Positions 33,520 through 42,344 of a stretch of DNA of 64,000 bases are shown here, piece by piece. How positions within the stretch are numbered: position 1 is the stretch's first letter; every line of letters starts with the position of its first letter. The stretch is taken from contig NZ_JARKNA010000018.1 of NCBI RefSeq assembly GCF_029360765.1, positions 62,001-126,000 on the forward strand, given 5' to 3'. Both the position numbers and the translations under genes were made by a program. The notes beneath the pieces are model-generated. The model saw only the letters and a program-made list of their open reading frames with translations. It was not told where the DNA came from and did not search any database. The DNA is from Terrimonas pollutisoli. GTDB taxonomy: Bacteria > Bacteroidota > Bacteroidia > Chitinophagales > Chitinophagaceae.

Positions 33520-35625
33520 ATGGCCTTTGACAGAAAAAACTTATCCAACGACCAGCTTATCCATTTCTACCACAGCATTCTTTATCCCCGGATGATAGAG
33601 GAAAAGATGCTGATCCTTTTGCGCCAGGGAAAAATCTCCAAATGGTTTAGTGGCATTGGCCAGGAAGCAATAGCGGTGGGAGCTACATTAGCGCTGGATG
33701 AGGATGAATGGATTATGCCGTTGCATCGCAACCTTGGAGTATTTACTACCCGCAACATGCCATTAAGTAAATTATTCATGCAATGGCAGGGCTCTCAACA
33801 AGGCTATAGTAAGGGAAGAGAAAGAAGTTTTCATTTTGGTAGCAGCGAGCATCATGTGTGTGGCATGATCTCACATTTGGGTCCCCAGTTGGCGATTGCA
33901 GATGGCGTGGCGCTGGCACATAAACTTCGCAACGCTTCGAAAGGTTCAGCATTAAAAGTCGCCCTGGCTTTTACGGGCGAAGGTGGTACAAGTGAAGGCG
34001 ATTTTCACGAGGCGCTGAATGTAGCAGCGGTGTGGGATTTACCCGTGATCTTTTTAATTGAGAATAATGGTTATGGTTTGAGCACACCAACCACTGAGCA
34101 GTACCGCTGTATCAGCTTAGTGGATAAGGCAAAAGGCTACGGCATGGAAGGCGTGCAGATAGATGGCAATAATCTGCTGGGTGTATATGATACCATCAAA
34201 GGTGTAAGAGAATATTGCATCAAGTATCAAAAACCATATTTAATAGAAGCCATGACCTTCCGCATGCGTGGACATGAGGAAGCGAGTGGTACCAAATATG
34301 TTCCTCAAAATCTGTTTGAGTTGTGGGAGAAAAAAGACCCGGTAAAAAATTATGAGCAATATCTTCTGAAGGAAAATGTTCTTTCTGCCGAGGATATAGA
34401 AAATATTAAAAACGATCTCAAAGAAAAGATAGAAGCAGAATTAGCTATTGGCTTTAATGCGCCGCCGATTCTGGTTGATACAGAAAACGAACTCAAAGAT
34501 ATTTACGCGGCCCCCTCTAACTCCCCCCAAGGGGAAGAAACCAAAACACAGCCCCTGCTTATCGACAATTCAGCCATTAATAGCGAATTTTCATTAAGCA
34601 AGGCAGGTGCAATGGTGGCCTCCTCTTTGGGAGGTAACCAAATGTTAGGAACGAAGTTCGGGGAGGAGGCCCGGTTGATTGATGCTATTAAACAAGGCCT
34701 CTATCAATCAATGAAGCAACATCCTAACCTGGTTTTAATGGGCCAGGATATTGCTGAATATGGTGGTGCATTTAAGATTACAGAAGGTTTTGTAGCTGAG
34801 TTTGGAAAAGATCGGGTAAGAAATACGCCTATCTGTGAAAGTGCTATTGTTGGTGCTGCATTGGGTCTGAGTCTTGAAGGTTATAAAGCTATGATGGAAA
34901 TGCAGTTTGCTGATTTTGTAACGGTAGGCTTTAACCAGATTATCAATAACCTCGCTAAGCTGCATTACCGCTGGGGACAAAATGCAGATGTGGTTATACG
35001 AATGCCAACTGGTGGCGGTGTTGGCGCCGGGCCCTTTCACAGCCAAAGCAATGAAGCCTGGTTTGTACATACACCGGGTTTAAAAATAGTTTATCCTTCC
35101 ACGCCGATGGATGCAAAGGGATTGTTGATAGCTGCTATCAATGATCCAAACCCGGTATTATTTTTTGAACACAAAGCCTTATACCGAAGTGTTAGCGGGC
35201 CTGTGCCAACTGACTATTATGAAATAGAAATTGGTAAAGCCCGCCATGTAAGAGAAGGCGATGAGCTCAGCATCATTACCTATGGCAGCGGCGTGCATTG
35301 GGCCGGGGATTATGCGGCAGCACATCCTGAAATTTCGATAGACATTCTTGATCTGCGAACATTATTGCCGCTTGATTATGCTGCTATCCGTGCATCCGTG
35401 GCAAGAACAGGTCGTATTTTAATATTACATGAAGACACACTGACTGGTGGCATTGGTGGTGAGATCGCTGCGTGGATCGCTGAAAACTGTTTTCATCTGT
35501 TAGATGCACCTGTGATGCGCTGCGCTTCATTAGATACTCCTATACCTTTTAGCATTGAGTTAGAGCAAAATTTTTTGGCGAAGGCGAGGTTGGAAGATAC
35601 AATTCAGAAATTAATTGGGTATTAA
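33520..35625 (+). CDS. Fused 2-oxoacid dehydrogenase E1 alpha/beta (branched-chain type)
   Basis: The ATG at 33520 (MAFDRKNLSNDQL) is preferred over the one at 33484, which lies in a repeat. Residues ~1-330 are the E1 alpha part with the thiamine-diphosphate motif (GEGGTSEGDFHEALN ... ENNGYGLST); residues ~388-701 are the E1 beta part (GQDIAEYGGAFKITEGF, TPICESAIVGAALGLSLEGY, HEDTLTGGIGGEIAAW). The fusion, common in Bacteroidota, decarboxylates branched-chain 2-oxoacids and passes the acyl group to lipoyl-E2. The ~55-residue linker (about 331-385, APSNSPQGEETKT ... ASSLGGNQMLGTKFGEEA) is encoded by a dispersed repeat element and looks unlike the rest of the protein. E2 and E3 are not in the window. 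Confidence 0.93.
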   Translation: MAFDRKNLSNDQLIHFYHSILYPRMIEEKMLILLRQGKISKWFSGIGQEAIAVGATLALDEDEWIMPLHRNLGVFTTRNMPLSKLFMQWQGSQQGYSKGRERSFHFGSSEHHVCGMISHLGPQLAIADGVALAHKLRNASKGSALKVALAFTGEGGTSEGDFHEALNVAAVWDLPVIFLIENNGYGLSTPTTEQYRCISLVDKAKGYGMEGVQIDGNNLLGVYDTIKGVREYCIKYQKPYLIEAMTFRMRGHEEASGTKYVPQNLFELWEKKDPVKNYEQYLLKENVLSAEDIENIKNDLKEKIEAELAIGFNAPPILVDTENELKDIYAAPSNSPQGEETKTQPLLIDNSAINSEFSLSKAGAMVASSLGGNQMLGTKFGEEARLIDAIKQGLYQSMKQHPNLVLMGQDIAEYGGAFKITEGFVAEFGKDRVRNTPICESAIVGAALGLSLEGYKAMMEMQFADFVTVGFNQIINNLAKLHYRWGQNADVVIRMPTGGGVGAGPFHSQSNEAWFVHTPGLKIVYPSTPMDAKGLLIAAINDPNPVLFFEHKALYRSVSGPVPTDYYEIEIGKARHVREGDELSIITYGSGVHWAGDYAAAHPEISIDILDLRTLLPLDYAAIRASVARTGRILILHEDTLTGGIGGEIAAWIAENCFHLLDAPVMRCASLDTPIPFSIELEQNFLAKARLEDTIQKLIGY
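34509..34672 (+). repeat. Composite palindromic element inside the E1 gene, in frame
   Basis: Begins GGCCCCCTCTAACTCCCCCC and ends GGGGAGGAGGCC, so the outer ends are inverted. The internal blocks CACAGCCCCTGCT and GGCCTCCTCTTTGGGAGG match, in the same order, the element at 2435-2583; its first 30 bp match the half element at 18297-18328. It forms the linker between the E1 alpha and beta parts and has no in-frame stop. Confidence 0.75.
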
Positions 35626-35726
35626 GTCTCTCTTTGGGGAGATTGGATGAAACTAAATCACTAGTTGATCATCGCTGACAAAAAAGGTAATATCAAAAAA
35701 ACATCTGCCAAAGATTTGTAACCCGC

Positions 35727-36452
35727 TTAATTGACCAGCCCGAAATTTATCGCAAACTTATAAAGCCCGGCAAAATTTTTTACTTCCAGTTTTGCAGCAA
35801 TATTGCGCCGGTGGGTATTGACGGTAAGTTTTGAAATAAATAGGGCATCAGAAATTTCAGAACTGTTTTTCCCATTCACCAGCAGTATAATGATATCCTT
35901 TTCCCGTTTTGTGAGGCTGCAAAATTTTTTAAAGTTTTTCTTCATCCAATCACTTTCCTCCAGCACACTGTTTATTTTTTTGGCGATAGTGCCCAGCGAA
36001 TTCACTTCGTTTACAATAACGATCACTTTATCTGAAACAATCTCACCTGGCGTGTAAAGCAATTTTGCAGAAGCAAAATACCATTTATAAGCGGGTTTAG
36101 CCGGCGCCTTTACACGATGCACAAAATTGAAGATGCCAGCGGGGTTTTGTTTTTGCTGCATATCCAAATAAGTACGAACAATATAATTGATCTCTTCCGG
36201 CACAAAAAAATTTTGAAAATATTCCGGGCCCTGGGCTTCCAATTCTTCCACACTATGCTTTAGGATATTGCAACCGCTTTTGTTCATATATACGGTAGCC
36301 AGTTTGCTGAGATCGGTTACCAGCACATTTCCGGGTAAATAATCGCCAACCGATTCAATAGAAAATTCCCCCTTATGTATTTTTCGTTCCAGGGTATAAA
36401 CCTGCTGGCTGCTGATATCATTTATTTCACGGTTCGTTAATACAGGTCTCAT
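35727..36452 (-). CDS. LuxR-type regulator with PAS-like sensory domain, paralogue 1
   Basis: 241 residues. The N-terminal ~150 residues are PAS-like (YMNKSGCNILKHSVEELEAQ; VHRVKAPAKPAYKWYFASAKL); the C-terminus is a GerE/LuxR helix-turn-helix (SLTKREKDIIILLVNGKNSS then LTVNTHRRNIAAKLEVKNFA). There is no receiver domain, so control is probably by a ligand or cofactor at the PAS domain. Its start overlaps the stop of the next paralogue by 4 bp: the two are translationally coupled. Confidence 0.88.
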   Translation of the reverse strand: MRPVLTNREINDISSQQVYTLERKIHKGEFSIESVGDYLPGNVLVTDLSKLATVYMNKSGCNILKHSVEELEAQGPEYFQNFFVPEEINYIVRTYLDMQQKQNPAGIFNFVHRVKAPAKPAYKWYFASAKLLYTPGEIVSDKVIVIVNEVNSLGTIAKKINSVLEESDWMKKNFKKFCSLTKREKDIIILLVNGKNSSEISDALFISKLTVNTHRRNIAAKLEVKNFAGLYKFAINFGLVN

Positions 36453-37141
36453 TGGTTGTATTCGGTGGTGGCGGTTAAATCAAATACTTCGGCAAATTTC
36501 AGCAGGCTGGCAAAATTATGAATAGCGAGTTTATCACTAATTTTTTTGCGGTGTGTATTGACGGTATGAAGGGAAATATATTTAGCAGCAGCTATCTCCC
36601 GGCCGCTCATGCCGTTGGCCAGCAAGCCTGCTATCTCTTTTTCTCTTTTGGTAAGCGAACAAACCTTATTGAAATTTTCTTTGAAAAATCCGTCATTTTC
36701 CAAAACCCGGTACAGCCTTTTTTTCATTTCGCCCAGGAAATCCAGGTCGTAGGTGAACATTACAACCTCTTCCGGCACGTTATTACTATTCTTATTAAGC
36801 CGGCTGGCAGTGATATGCCAAACATAGTCGCCCTTCTTATTAACCGACCGGTAAAAAAAGCTATAGGTTTCGCCCGGTTCTTTATCCGCCAGCAAGCCGG
36901 CTATTTCTTTGGCCAGTTGCTGCCGCATGGCTTCTGTTAGCGGCTCCCTGAAATGGCGGTGAAGCAGGGAAGCCGAAGGATTGATAAAACTATTTTTCAA
37001 TCCGTCAAGGCGATACACTTTAATTTGCCCCGGAAAAAGACGGTCTATCCCGGTCATTAATTTATTATGAGTTTCGTGGCTTATCATTTCAATTTTTGGT
37101 AAACATATTTCAGCAAGGGTCTTTCTTTTAAAAATACTCAT
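36449..37141 (-). CDS. LuxR-type regulator with PAS-like domain, paralogue 2
   Basis: 230 residues, same build as its neighbour: PAS-like region with YSFFYRSVNKKGDYVWHITA, then NDGFFKENFNKVCSLTKREK and a LuxR helix-turn-helix (LANGMSGREIAAAKYISLHT VNTHRKKI). It is first in the two-gene leftward unit and divergent from a third paralogue, with a ~100-bp shared control region between them. All three probably arose by local duplication. Confidence 0.88.
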   Translation of the reverse strand: MSIFKRKTLAEICLPKIEMISHETHNKLMTGIDRLFPGQIKVYRLDGLKNSFINPSASLLHRHFREPLTEAMRQQLAKEIAGLLADKEPGETYSFFYRSVNKKGDYVWHITASRLNKNSNNVPEEVVMFTYDLDFLGEMKKRLYRVLENDGFFKENFNKVCSLTKREKEIAGLLANGMSGREIAAAKYISLHTVNTHRKKISDKLAIHNFASLLKFAEVFDLTATTEYNQ

Positions 37142-37238
37142 TTGTAGGTATTCCCAAAAGCCGCTGGACTTTTAATTTGCGAAAAGTTAATGTCTCATGA
37201 CGGCCTGGCTGGCTCCTGATAAACAAAAAGGAAATGCA

Positions 37239-38003
37239 ATGAAACCCGATTACTTTAAAGAAGCCGGTATAATATGGAAACGCCTCGCAAATGGCGCCTC
37301 CGAAGAGGAGCTGAAATTCGAACTGGAGATCTATAAAGGGTTGTTGAATTTTTTTATGGTGGGTGATTATTATTACTACATTTTTAATGTAAAAGAGGCC
37401 ATTTTTGATTTTTTCGGCCAGGAGATTACCAATGTTCTCGGCTACACTACTGAAGAAATTGATGTTCCGTTTTTTATAAATACAATTCATCCTGAAGATC
37501 AACCCTGGTTTTTGAATTTTGAAAATAAAGTAATGGAATTTTTTTCCACTCTGTCGCAGGAGCAGATTCCGAATTACAAAGTGCGTTATGATTACCGCAT
37601 TAAGAAAAAAAATGGGGAATATATACGCATATTACAACAGGTCGTTACCATCCAATATAATAATGATAATCCTGTGTTGCGCACATTTGGGGTGCATACC
37701 GACATTTCCCATTTAAAACAAAACGGCACACCGGTATTATCGTTTATCGGTTTAAACGGAGAACCTTCCTATTTGGATATTGACGTGAAAAAGAAAGTTA
37801 GCACCCGTGTTTCAGGGTTAACCCGGCGGGAACACGAAATACTTTACTTGCTTGCTGACGGTAAAAGCAGTGAGGATATTAGCCGGGTGTGTAGCATCAG
37901 TAAACAAACGGTGGATACACACCGTAAAAACCTGCTTAAAAAAACCGGCTGCATCAATACGGCAGCTCTTACCTCTACTGCCATCAAAAAAGGATGGATT
38001 TAA
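37239..38003 (+). CDS. PAS-domain LuxR-type regulator, paralogue 3
   Basis: The ATG at 37239 (MKPDYFKEAGIIWKRL) is preceded by AAAGGAAATGCA; an in-frame ATG at 37197 would add 14 residues and cannot be excluded. Residues ~50-165 are a PAS domain with typical end KVRYDYRIKKKNGEYIRILQ ... TFGVHTDISHLK; residues ~190-254 are a LuxR helix-turn-helix (SGLTRREHEILYLLADGKSS, SKQTVDTHRKNLLKK). No receiver. It faces away from paralogues 1 and 2. Confidence 0.88.
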   Translation: MKPDYFKEAGIIWKRLANGASEEELKFELEIYKGLLNFFMVGDYYYYIFNVKEAIFDFFGQEITNVLGYTTEEIDVPFFINTIHPEDQPWFLNFENKVMEFFSTLSQEQIPNYKVRYDYRIKKKNGEYIRILQQVVTIQYNNDNPVLRTFGVHTDISHLKQNGTPVLSFIGLNGEPSYLDIDVKKKVSTRVSGLTRREHEILYLLADGKSSEDISRVCSISKQTVDTHRKNLLKKTGCINTAALTSTAIKKGWI

Positions 38004-38316
38004 ACAAGCCAGTCATTAGTCTTTGTGATTAATAAGTCAGCATTCTTTTTTAAGAGCCTTTTCTGCTTGCGTTAAAAACCAGGGCAGGCCTTAGTATTAA
38101 ATAAATACCGAGTTATAGGTATTGTTTCAAATTTATTCCCCTTTTAGTTTCGCACTATCTTCTTATATCCTCCCGGAATATCACAGCTTGTTATAGCAAT
38201 GTATGCCTGTAGCACAGGCACTATTTTTTAAAACCCTCCCACCCTTTGTTGAAAGCAATAAGAACGGGAAAAACACCCGGATAAAAGGGTTTATTCCTGT
38301 TGCTGCAAGGTCCGGC

Positions 38317-38353
38317 AAAATTGAAATTTACTATCCTGAGTAAAAACCAGTAA
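38317..38353 (+). repeat. Direct repeat flanking the delta-60 gene, left copy
   Basis: AAAATTGAAATTTACTATC followed 12 bp later by CAGTAA; the same arrangement recurs at 41381-41416 right after the gene. The rest of the 391-bp gap 38004-38394 is AT-rich and holds no gene, RNA or clear promoter that I can support. Confidence 0.7.
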
Positions 38354-38394
38354 GCGTTGAATTTTTAAACACCGTATTGATTTAATAAAAGACC

Positions 38395-41382
38395 ATGAAT
38401 AGAACTTTTACAACAATCGCTTTATTGATATTTTCTGCAAATGGATTTTCTCAGGCTGGTATTTTGGATCCTGCTTTTGGAAATGGAGGAAAAGTTTTTA
38501 CCAACATACAAAACTATAATGGACTTACTGAACTGGCATCGTCTGTCGCGATACAGGCTGATGGTAAGGTTGTGGTAGCCGGGGCCGGGGGTAATTCCAA
38601 CTCTACCATTGTGATGCGTTTTAATATGGATGGTAGTTCTGACATAAGTTTTGACGGCGATGGAATAGCTTATATCGCTGGTATAAGCACAAGCGCTATG
38701 GCCATACAAAATGACGGTAAAATTGTGTTGGCAGGCAGCAGGTACAGCAACATCAGTCTTAATGATATAGCCCTTGCGAGGCTCACTATCAATGGCGGTT
38801 TGGACCCGGTGTTTGATGGCAATGGTAAACTGGTGACTGTTGTAAGTACACAGGATGATTGGGCGAGTTCTATTGCAATCCAAAGTGATGGAAAGATTGT
38901 GGTGGGCGGAGCTGGCATAATTGGAGCTAATTATGATTTTGTACTTGCCCGCTATAATGCAGACGGCAGCCTGGATGAAGATTTTGATGGCGACGGCAAG
39001 TTGATAACCTCATTCGGATCTTCCGATGATTTAACAGCCTCAATTGCTTTACAAACTGACGGTAAAATTGTTGTAGGCGGATATAGCCATATAAGCGGGG
39101 CCAATTATGATTTTGCTCTTGCCCGTTATAATACGAATGGTAGTCTGGATGCAAGTTTTGACGGGGATGGCAAGTTGACAACAGCAATAGGTTCATCTTA
39201 CGATGCTATAAGTTCGATAGCCATTCAAAACGATGGAAAGATTGTGGCTGGGGGAAATAGTTACGGAAGCTATTATGATTTTGCCCTTGCCCGATATAAT
39301 ACAAATGGCAGCCTGGACGCTAGTTTTGATAGTGATGGAAAATTGACAACTTCCATGAGCATTTATCACGACGCAATTGTTTCAATCGTCATCCAAAGCG
39401 ATGATAAAATTGTAACCAGTGGATACGGTAATAATGGTAGCAACAATTTTTTTGCACTTGCACGATTTAATATGAACGGCAGTCTTGATGTAAGTTTTGA
39501 CAGCGATGGAAAGCTGGCCTCTTCGATTGGGGGTTTAATTAGATCAATCGCCATTCAAAACGATGGAAAACTGGTAGTAGCCGGTCAAAGCGGTAATGAT
39601 TTTGCCCTGGCCCGTTACAATACAGACGGAAGCCCGGATGGCGGATTTGACGGCGATGGAAATCTGGTTATAGCAATAAATTCATCTAATGAATATGCTG
39701 AGTCAATGGCCATTCAGAATGACGGGAAAATTGTTGTGGCAGGGTATAGCGGTGTCAACTATGACTTTGCTCTTGCTCGTTATAACACCAATGGCAGCCT
39801 GGATGCCAGTTTCGATGCAGATGGGAAAACTATAACGTCGATTGGTACATCACATGATTACATCAGTTCAATAGCTATTCAAAGCGATGGAAAGATAATT
39901 GCGGGAGGATACGCTAATATTGGAGGTAATAATAATTTTGCCCTTGCCCGTTATAATACAGATGGCAGCCTGGATGACGGTTTTGACGGTGATGGCAAGG
40001 TAACCACCAGTTTCGGTGCCGGCTACGGCGTAGCCAGAGCGACAGCCATACAAAGCGATGGAAAGATATTGCTGGCTGGGAATAGTTATACCGGGAGCAG
40101 CGTTGATTTTGCCGTTGCCCGCTATAATACGGATGGCAGCCTGGATGCCGGTTTTGACGGCGACGGCAAACTTACATCTCCAATAGGACCAGATAGCGAT
40201 GAAGCAACTTCGATGGCTATTCAAACCGATGGAAAAATAGTGGTTGCCGGCCAGGTTTTTACGGGAAGTAACTGGGATTTTGCATTAGCCCGTTACAATA
40301 CAAACGGTACACCCGACCTTTCTTTTGGAACAGGAGGTAAAGTAGTTACTTCTATTACCACGTCTGAAGATTTAGTTCGATCTATAGCTATCCAGGCAGA
40401 TGGAAAAATAATATTGGCAGGAAGAACTTTAAACGGAGGCAGTTATGATTTCGCACTGGCCCGTTATAATGCGAACGGCTCTTTGGATAATAGTTTTGAT
40501 GGCGACGGTAAACTAATAACCGCTATAGGATCAGGGTTGGATGAGGCAACGTCGGTAGTGATCCAAAACGATGGAAAGATTATGGCAGGAGGAACAAGTT
40601 TTAATGGCAACAATAATGACTTTGTCCTTGTTCGTTACAATACAGACGGCAGCCTGGATGCTGGGTTTAACAGTGACGGCAAAAAGAGTATTGAGTTTTT
40701 CTCAGAAGGCAATGAGGAAGCATACGCTTTAAAACTCTATTCTGATCGCATTTATTTAGCAGGAAATGTTTTTACGGAAGGGGGAAGGGATTTTGGTCTT
40801 GTTTCACTTTTAAATGATGCATTTCCCTTACCACTTTCCCTATTAGAATTCAAAGGGCGACTCATCAACAGCAGCAGCCTCCTCACCTGGAAAACAACTG
40901 ATGAAGAAAACACTCATTCTTTTGATATTGAAAGAAGCACAGACGGCAGAACCTATATCACTATTGGAAATATAGCTGCAGTCAACCAACCCGGCGTTCA
41001 TCAATATCATTTCACCGATAATGATATCACTTCTTTAAGCGCATCGGTTATTTATTACCGGCTTAAACAAACAGATATTGACGGCCGCTTTACTTATTCC
41101 AAAATCATTGCCTTGCCCATTGACTATAAAAAGCACATCGTTCTTTTTTATCCCAACCCTGTTAGCAATGATGCCAACCTTACCATAACCATTGACGGGC
41201 CGGAACAAGTCTGCTCCAGGATCATTGACAATGCTGGAAAAATAGTCAGGCAACAGCAATGGAATTTATCATCTGGCAGCACTTCCCTATCTATTGATAT
41301 AAAAAGATTGGCTAACGGCATGTATTACCTGGAACTAAAGGGAGAAACTATTAATGAACGAAAACCATTCATCAAACAATAA
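38395..41382 (+). CDS. T9SS-secreted delta-60 repeat protein
   Basis: 995 residues: signal peptide ending GFSQ, then about fourteen delta-60 repeats of ~54 residues (pattern: SIAIQNDGKIVVAGYS..., FALARYNTNGSLDASFDGDG), predicted to form a beta-propeller-like or solenoid surface. From about residue 830 there is a different region (LLEFKGRLINSSSLLTWKTT), then a type A T9SS sorting domain (FYPNPVSNDANLTITIDG to the Lys-rich end FIKQ), so the protein is exported and anchored at the surface by the Por machinery. Ligand unknown. Flanking direct repeats and a sorting-domain relic downstream show that a second, similar gene once followed. Confidence 0.92.
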   Translation: MNRTFTTIALLIFSANGFSQAGILDPAFGNGGKVFTNIQNYNGLTELASSVAIQADGKVVVAGAGGNSNSTIVMRFNMDGSSDISFDGDGIAYIAGISTSAMAIQNDGKIVLAGSRYSNISLNDIALARLTINGGLDPVFDGNGKLVTVVSTQDDWASSIAIQSDGKIVVGGAGIIGANYDFVLARYNADGSLDEDFDGDGKLITSFGSSDDLTASIALQTDGKIVVGGYSHISGANYDFALARYNTNGSLDASFDGDGKLTTAIGSSYDAISSIAIQNDGKIVAGGNSYGSYYDFALARYNTNGSLDASFDSDGKLTTSMSIYHDAIVSIVIQSDDKIVTSGYGNNGSNNFFALARFNMNGSLDVSFDSDGKLASSIGGLIRSIAIQNDGKLVVAGQSGNDFALARYNTDGSPDGGFDGDGNLVIAINSSNEYAESMAIQNDGKIVVAGYSGVNYDFALARYNTNGSLDASFDADGKTITSIGTSHDYISSIAIQSDGKIIAGGYANIGGNNNFALARYNTDGSLDDGFDGDGKVTTSFGAGYGVARATAIQSDGKILLAGNSYTGSSVDFAVARYNTDGSLDAGFDGDGKLTSPIGPDSDEATSMAIQTDGKIVVAGQVFTGSNWDFALARYNTNGTPDLSFGTGGKVVTSITTSEDLVRSIAIQADGKIILAGRTLNGGSYDFALARYNANGSLDNSFDGDGKLITAIGSGLDEATSVVIQNDGKIMAGGTSFNGNNNDFVLVRYNTDGSLDAGFNSDGKKSIEFFSEGNEEAYALKLYSDRIYLAGNVFTEGGRDFGLVSLLNDAFPLPLSLLEFKGRLINSSSLLTWKTTDEENTHSFDIERSTDGRTYITIGNIAAVNQPGVHQYHFTDNDITSLSASVIYYRLKQTDIDGRFTYSKIIALPIDYKKHIVLFYPNPVSNDANLTITIDGPEQVCSRIIDNAGKIVRQQQWNLSSGSTSLSIDIKRLANGMYYLELKGETINERKPFIKQ

Positions 41383-41416
41383 AATTGAAATTTACTATCG
41401 GAGCGAAACCCAGTAA
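41381..41416 (+). repeat. Direct repeat flanking the delta-60 gene, right copy
   Basis: Same 19-mer and CAGTAA block as at 38317-38353, starting at the stop codon of the gene. Confidence 0.7.
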
Positions 41417-41460
41417 TTATTCAATCAAGGTCAAGGGTTAAGTTTCTTTTATCACCCGTC

Positions 41461-41565
41461 AGCACTTCCCTATCTGTTGATATAAAAGGATTAGCCAGCG
41501 GCATGTATTACCAGGAACTGAAAGGTGAAACTATTAATGAACGGAAACAATTCATCAAACAATGA
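41461..41565 (+). pseudogene. Relic of a T9SS type A sorting domain
   Basis: Encodes STSLSVDIKGLASGMYYQEL then KGETINERKQFIKQ and a stop, ~85-90% the same as the last 34 residues of the upstream delta-60 protein (STSLSIDIKRLANGMYYLEL...). There is no start or body, so this is the 3' end of a deleted paralogue. Confidence 0.85.
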
Positions 41566-41577
41566 ACTTCTTAATTT

Positions 41578-42039
41578 ATGAAGAAGATAATTTTTACACA
41601 GTTACTTTCTATTTCCTGCTTTTTATTACAGGCCCAAAGCGCCGTGGAGAAAATTGAATTAAAAGGAACTGTTTACACCGTTACCAAACAGATCCCAGAT
41701 GACTTAAAACCAATACTGGGAAAATATACCTATGAGTGGGGGAAAAATGGGGAAGAACCCATTATACAACTCAACCTGGATGGCACCGGTTTTTTTCAAC
41801 CTCACCAGGTGGCCCCTGTTCCCATGGAGTTTTGGCTTGATTGTGATGACAAGGGCATTGTGCGAAAACAACAAGGCGATAATGGCCGCTTTAGAATAAC
41901 GCTGCTGGTAAAGTATGGTGAAAGCGCTAATGGCAATTATCCAACGGGAAAGTATGACCTGATGGGTGTTACTGTAGTGACAGACGAAAATTACGCTGTT
42001 ATCAATGGGGAAAGATTTAAAAAGCTTAAAGGAGACTAA
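41578..42039 (+). CDS. Small secreted protein of unknown function
   Basis: 153 residues with a signal peptide (MKKIIFTQLLSISCFLLQA). The mature part is a compact beta-rich domain (KGTVYTVTKQIPDDLKPILG, LNLDGTGFFQPH, EFWLDCDDKGIVRKQQGDNG) with no sorting domain, so it is likely periplasmic. No family recognised. It follows the T9SS relic by 12 bp. Confidence 0.7.
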   Translation: MKKIIFTQLLSISCFLLQAQSAVEKIELKGTVYTVTKQIPDDLKPILGKYTYEWGKNGEEPIIQLNLDGTGFFQPHQVAPVPMEFWLDCDDKGIVRKQQGDNGRFRITLLVKYGESANGNYPTGKYDLMGVTVVTDENYAVINGERFKKLKGD

Positions 42040-42344
42040 TACCTGGCAAAAAAGAGGTGGGCAAGAGCTTCAAAGAATATTGTTTTCTTTTAGTTTGCCA
42101 CAAAAAACTTATCAGTTGGTATTGCACAATAAAAAAATAGACTCTATTTTAGCCCCGCTCTATCCAATAGCTTAGCATAAATCTCCACTTGCCGGTGATT
42201 TCTATGAAGACATGAACTAATGTCTGCACCCAGTTATTTCGATTATTTATCCATGACAGCCAGCCTCTCGAATACATTTCCTTCGAACAAACCTGATCTG
42301 TACTATCAGAAACCAATCTGATAACTGATAAACGAACCTGTAAA
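42040..42344. other. Intergenic gap, nothing supported
   Basis: AT-rich stretch before the PorP/SprF gene. I find no RNA gene, convincing terminator or promoter. A leftward ORF over its right end is antisense to the PorP/SprF start and looks like a shadow. Confidence 0.5.
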
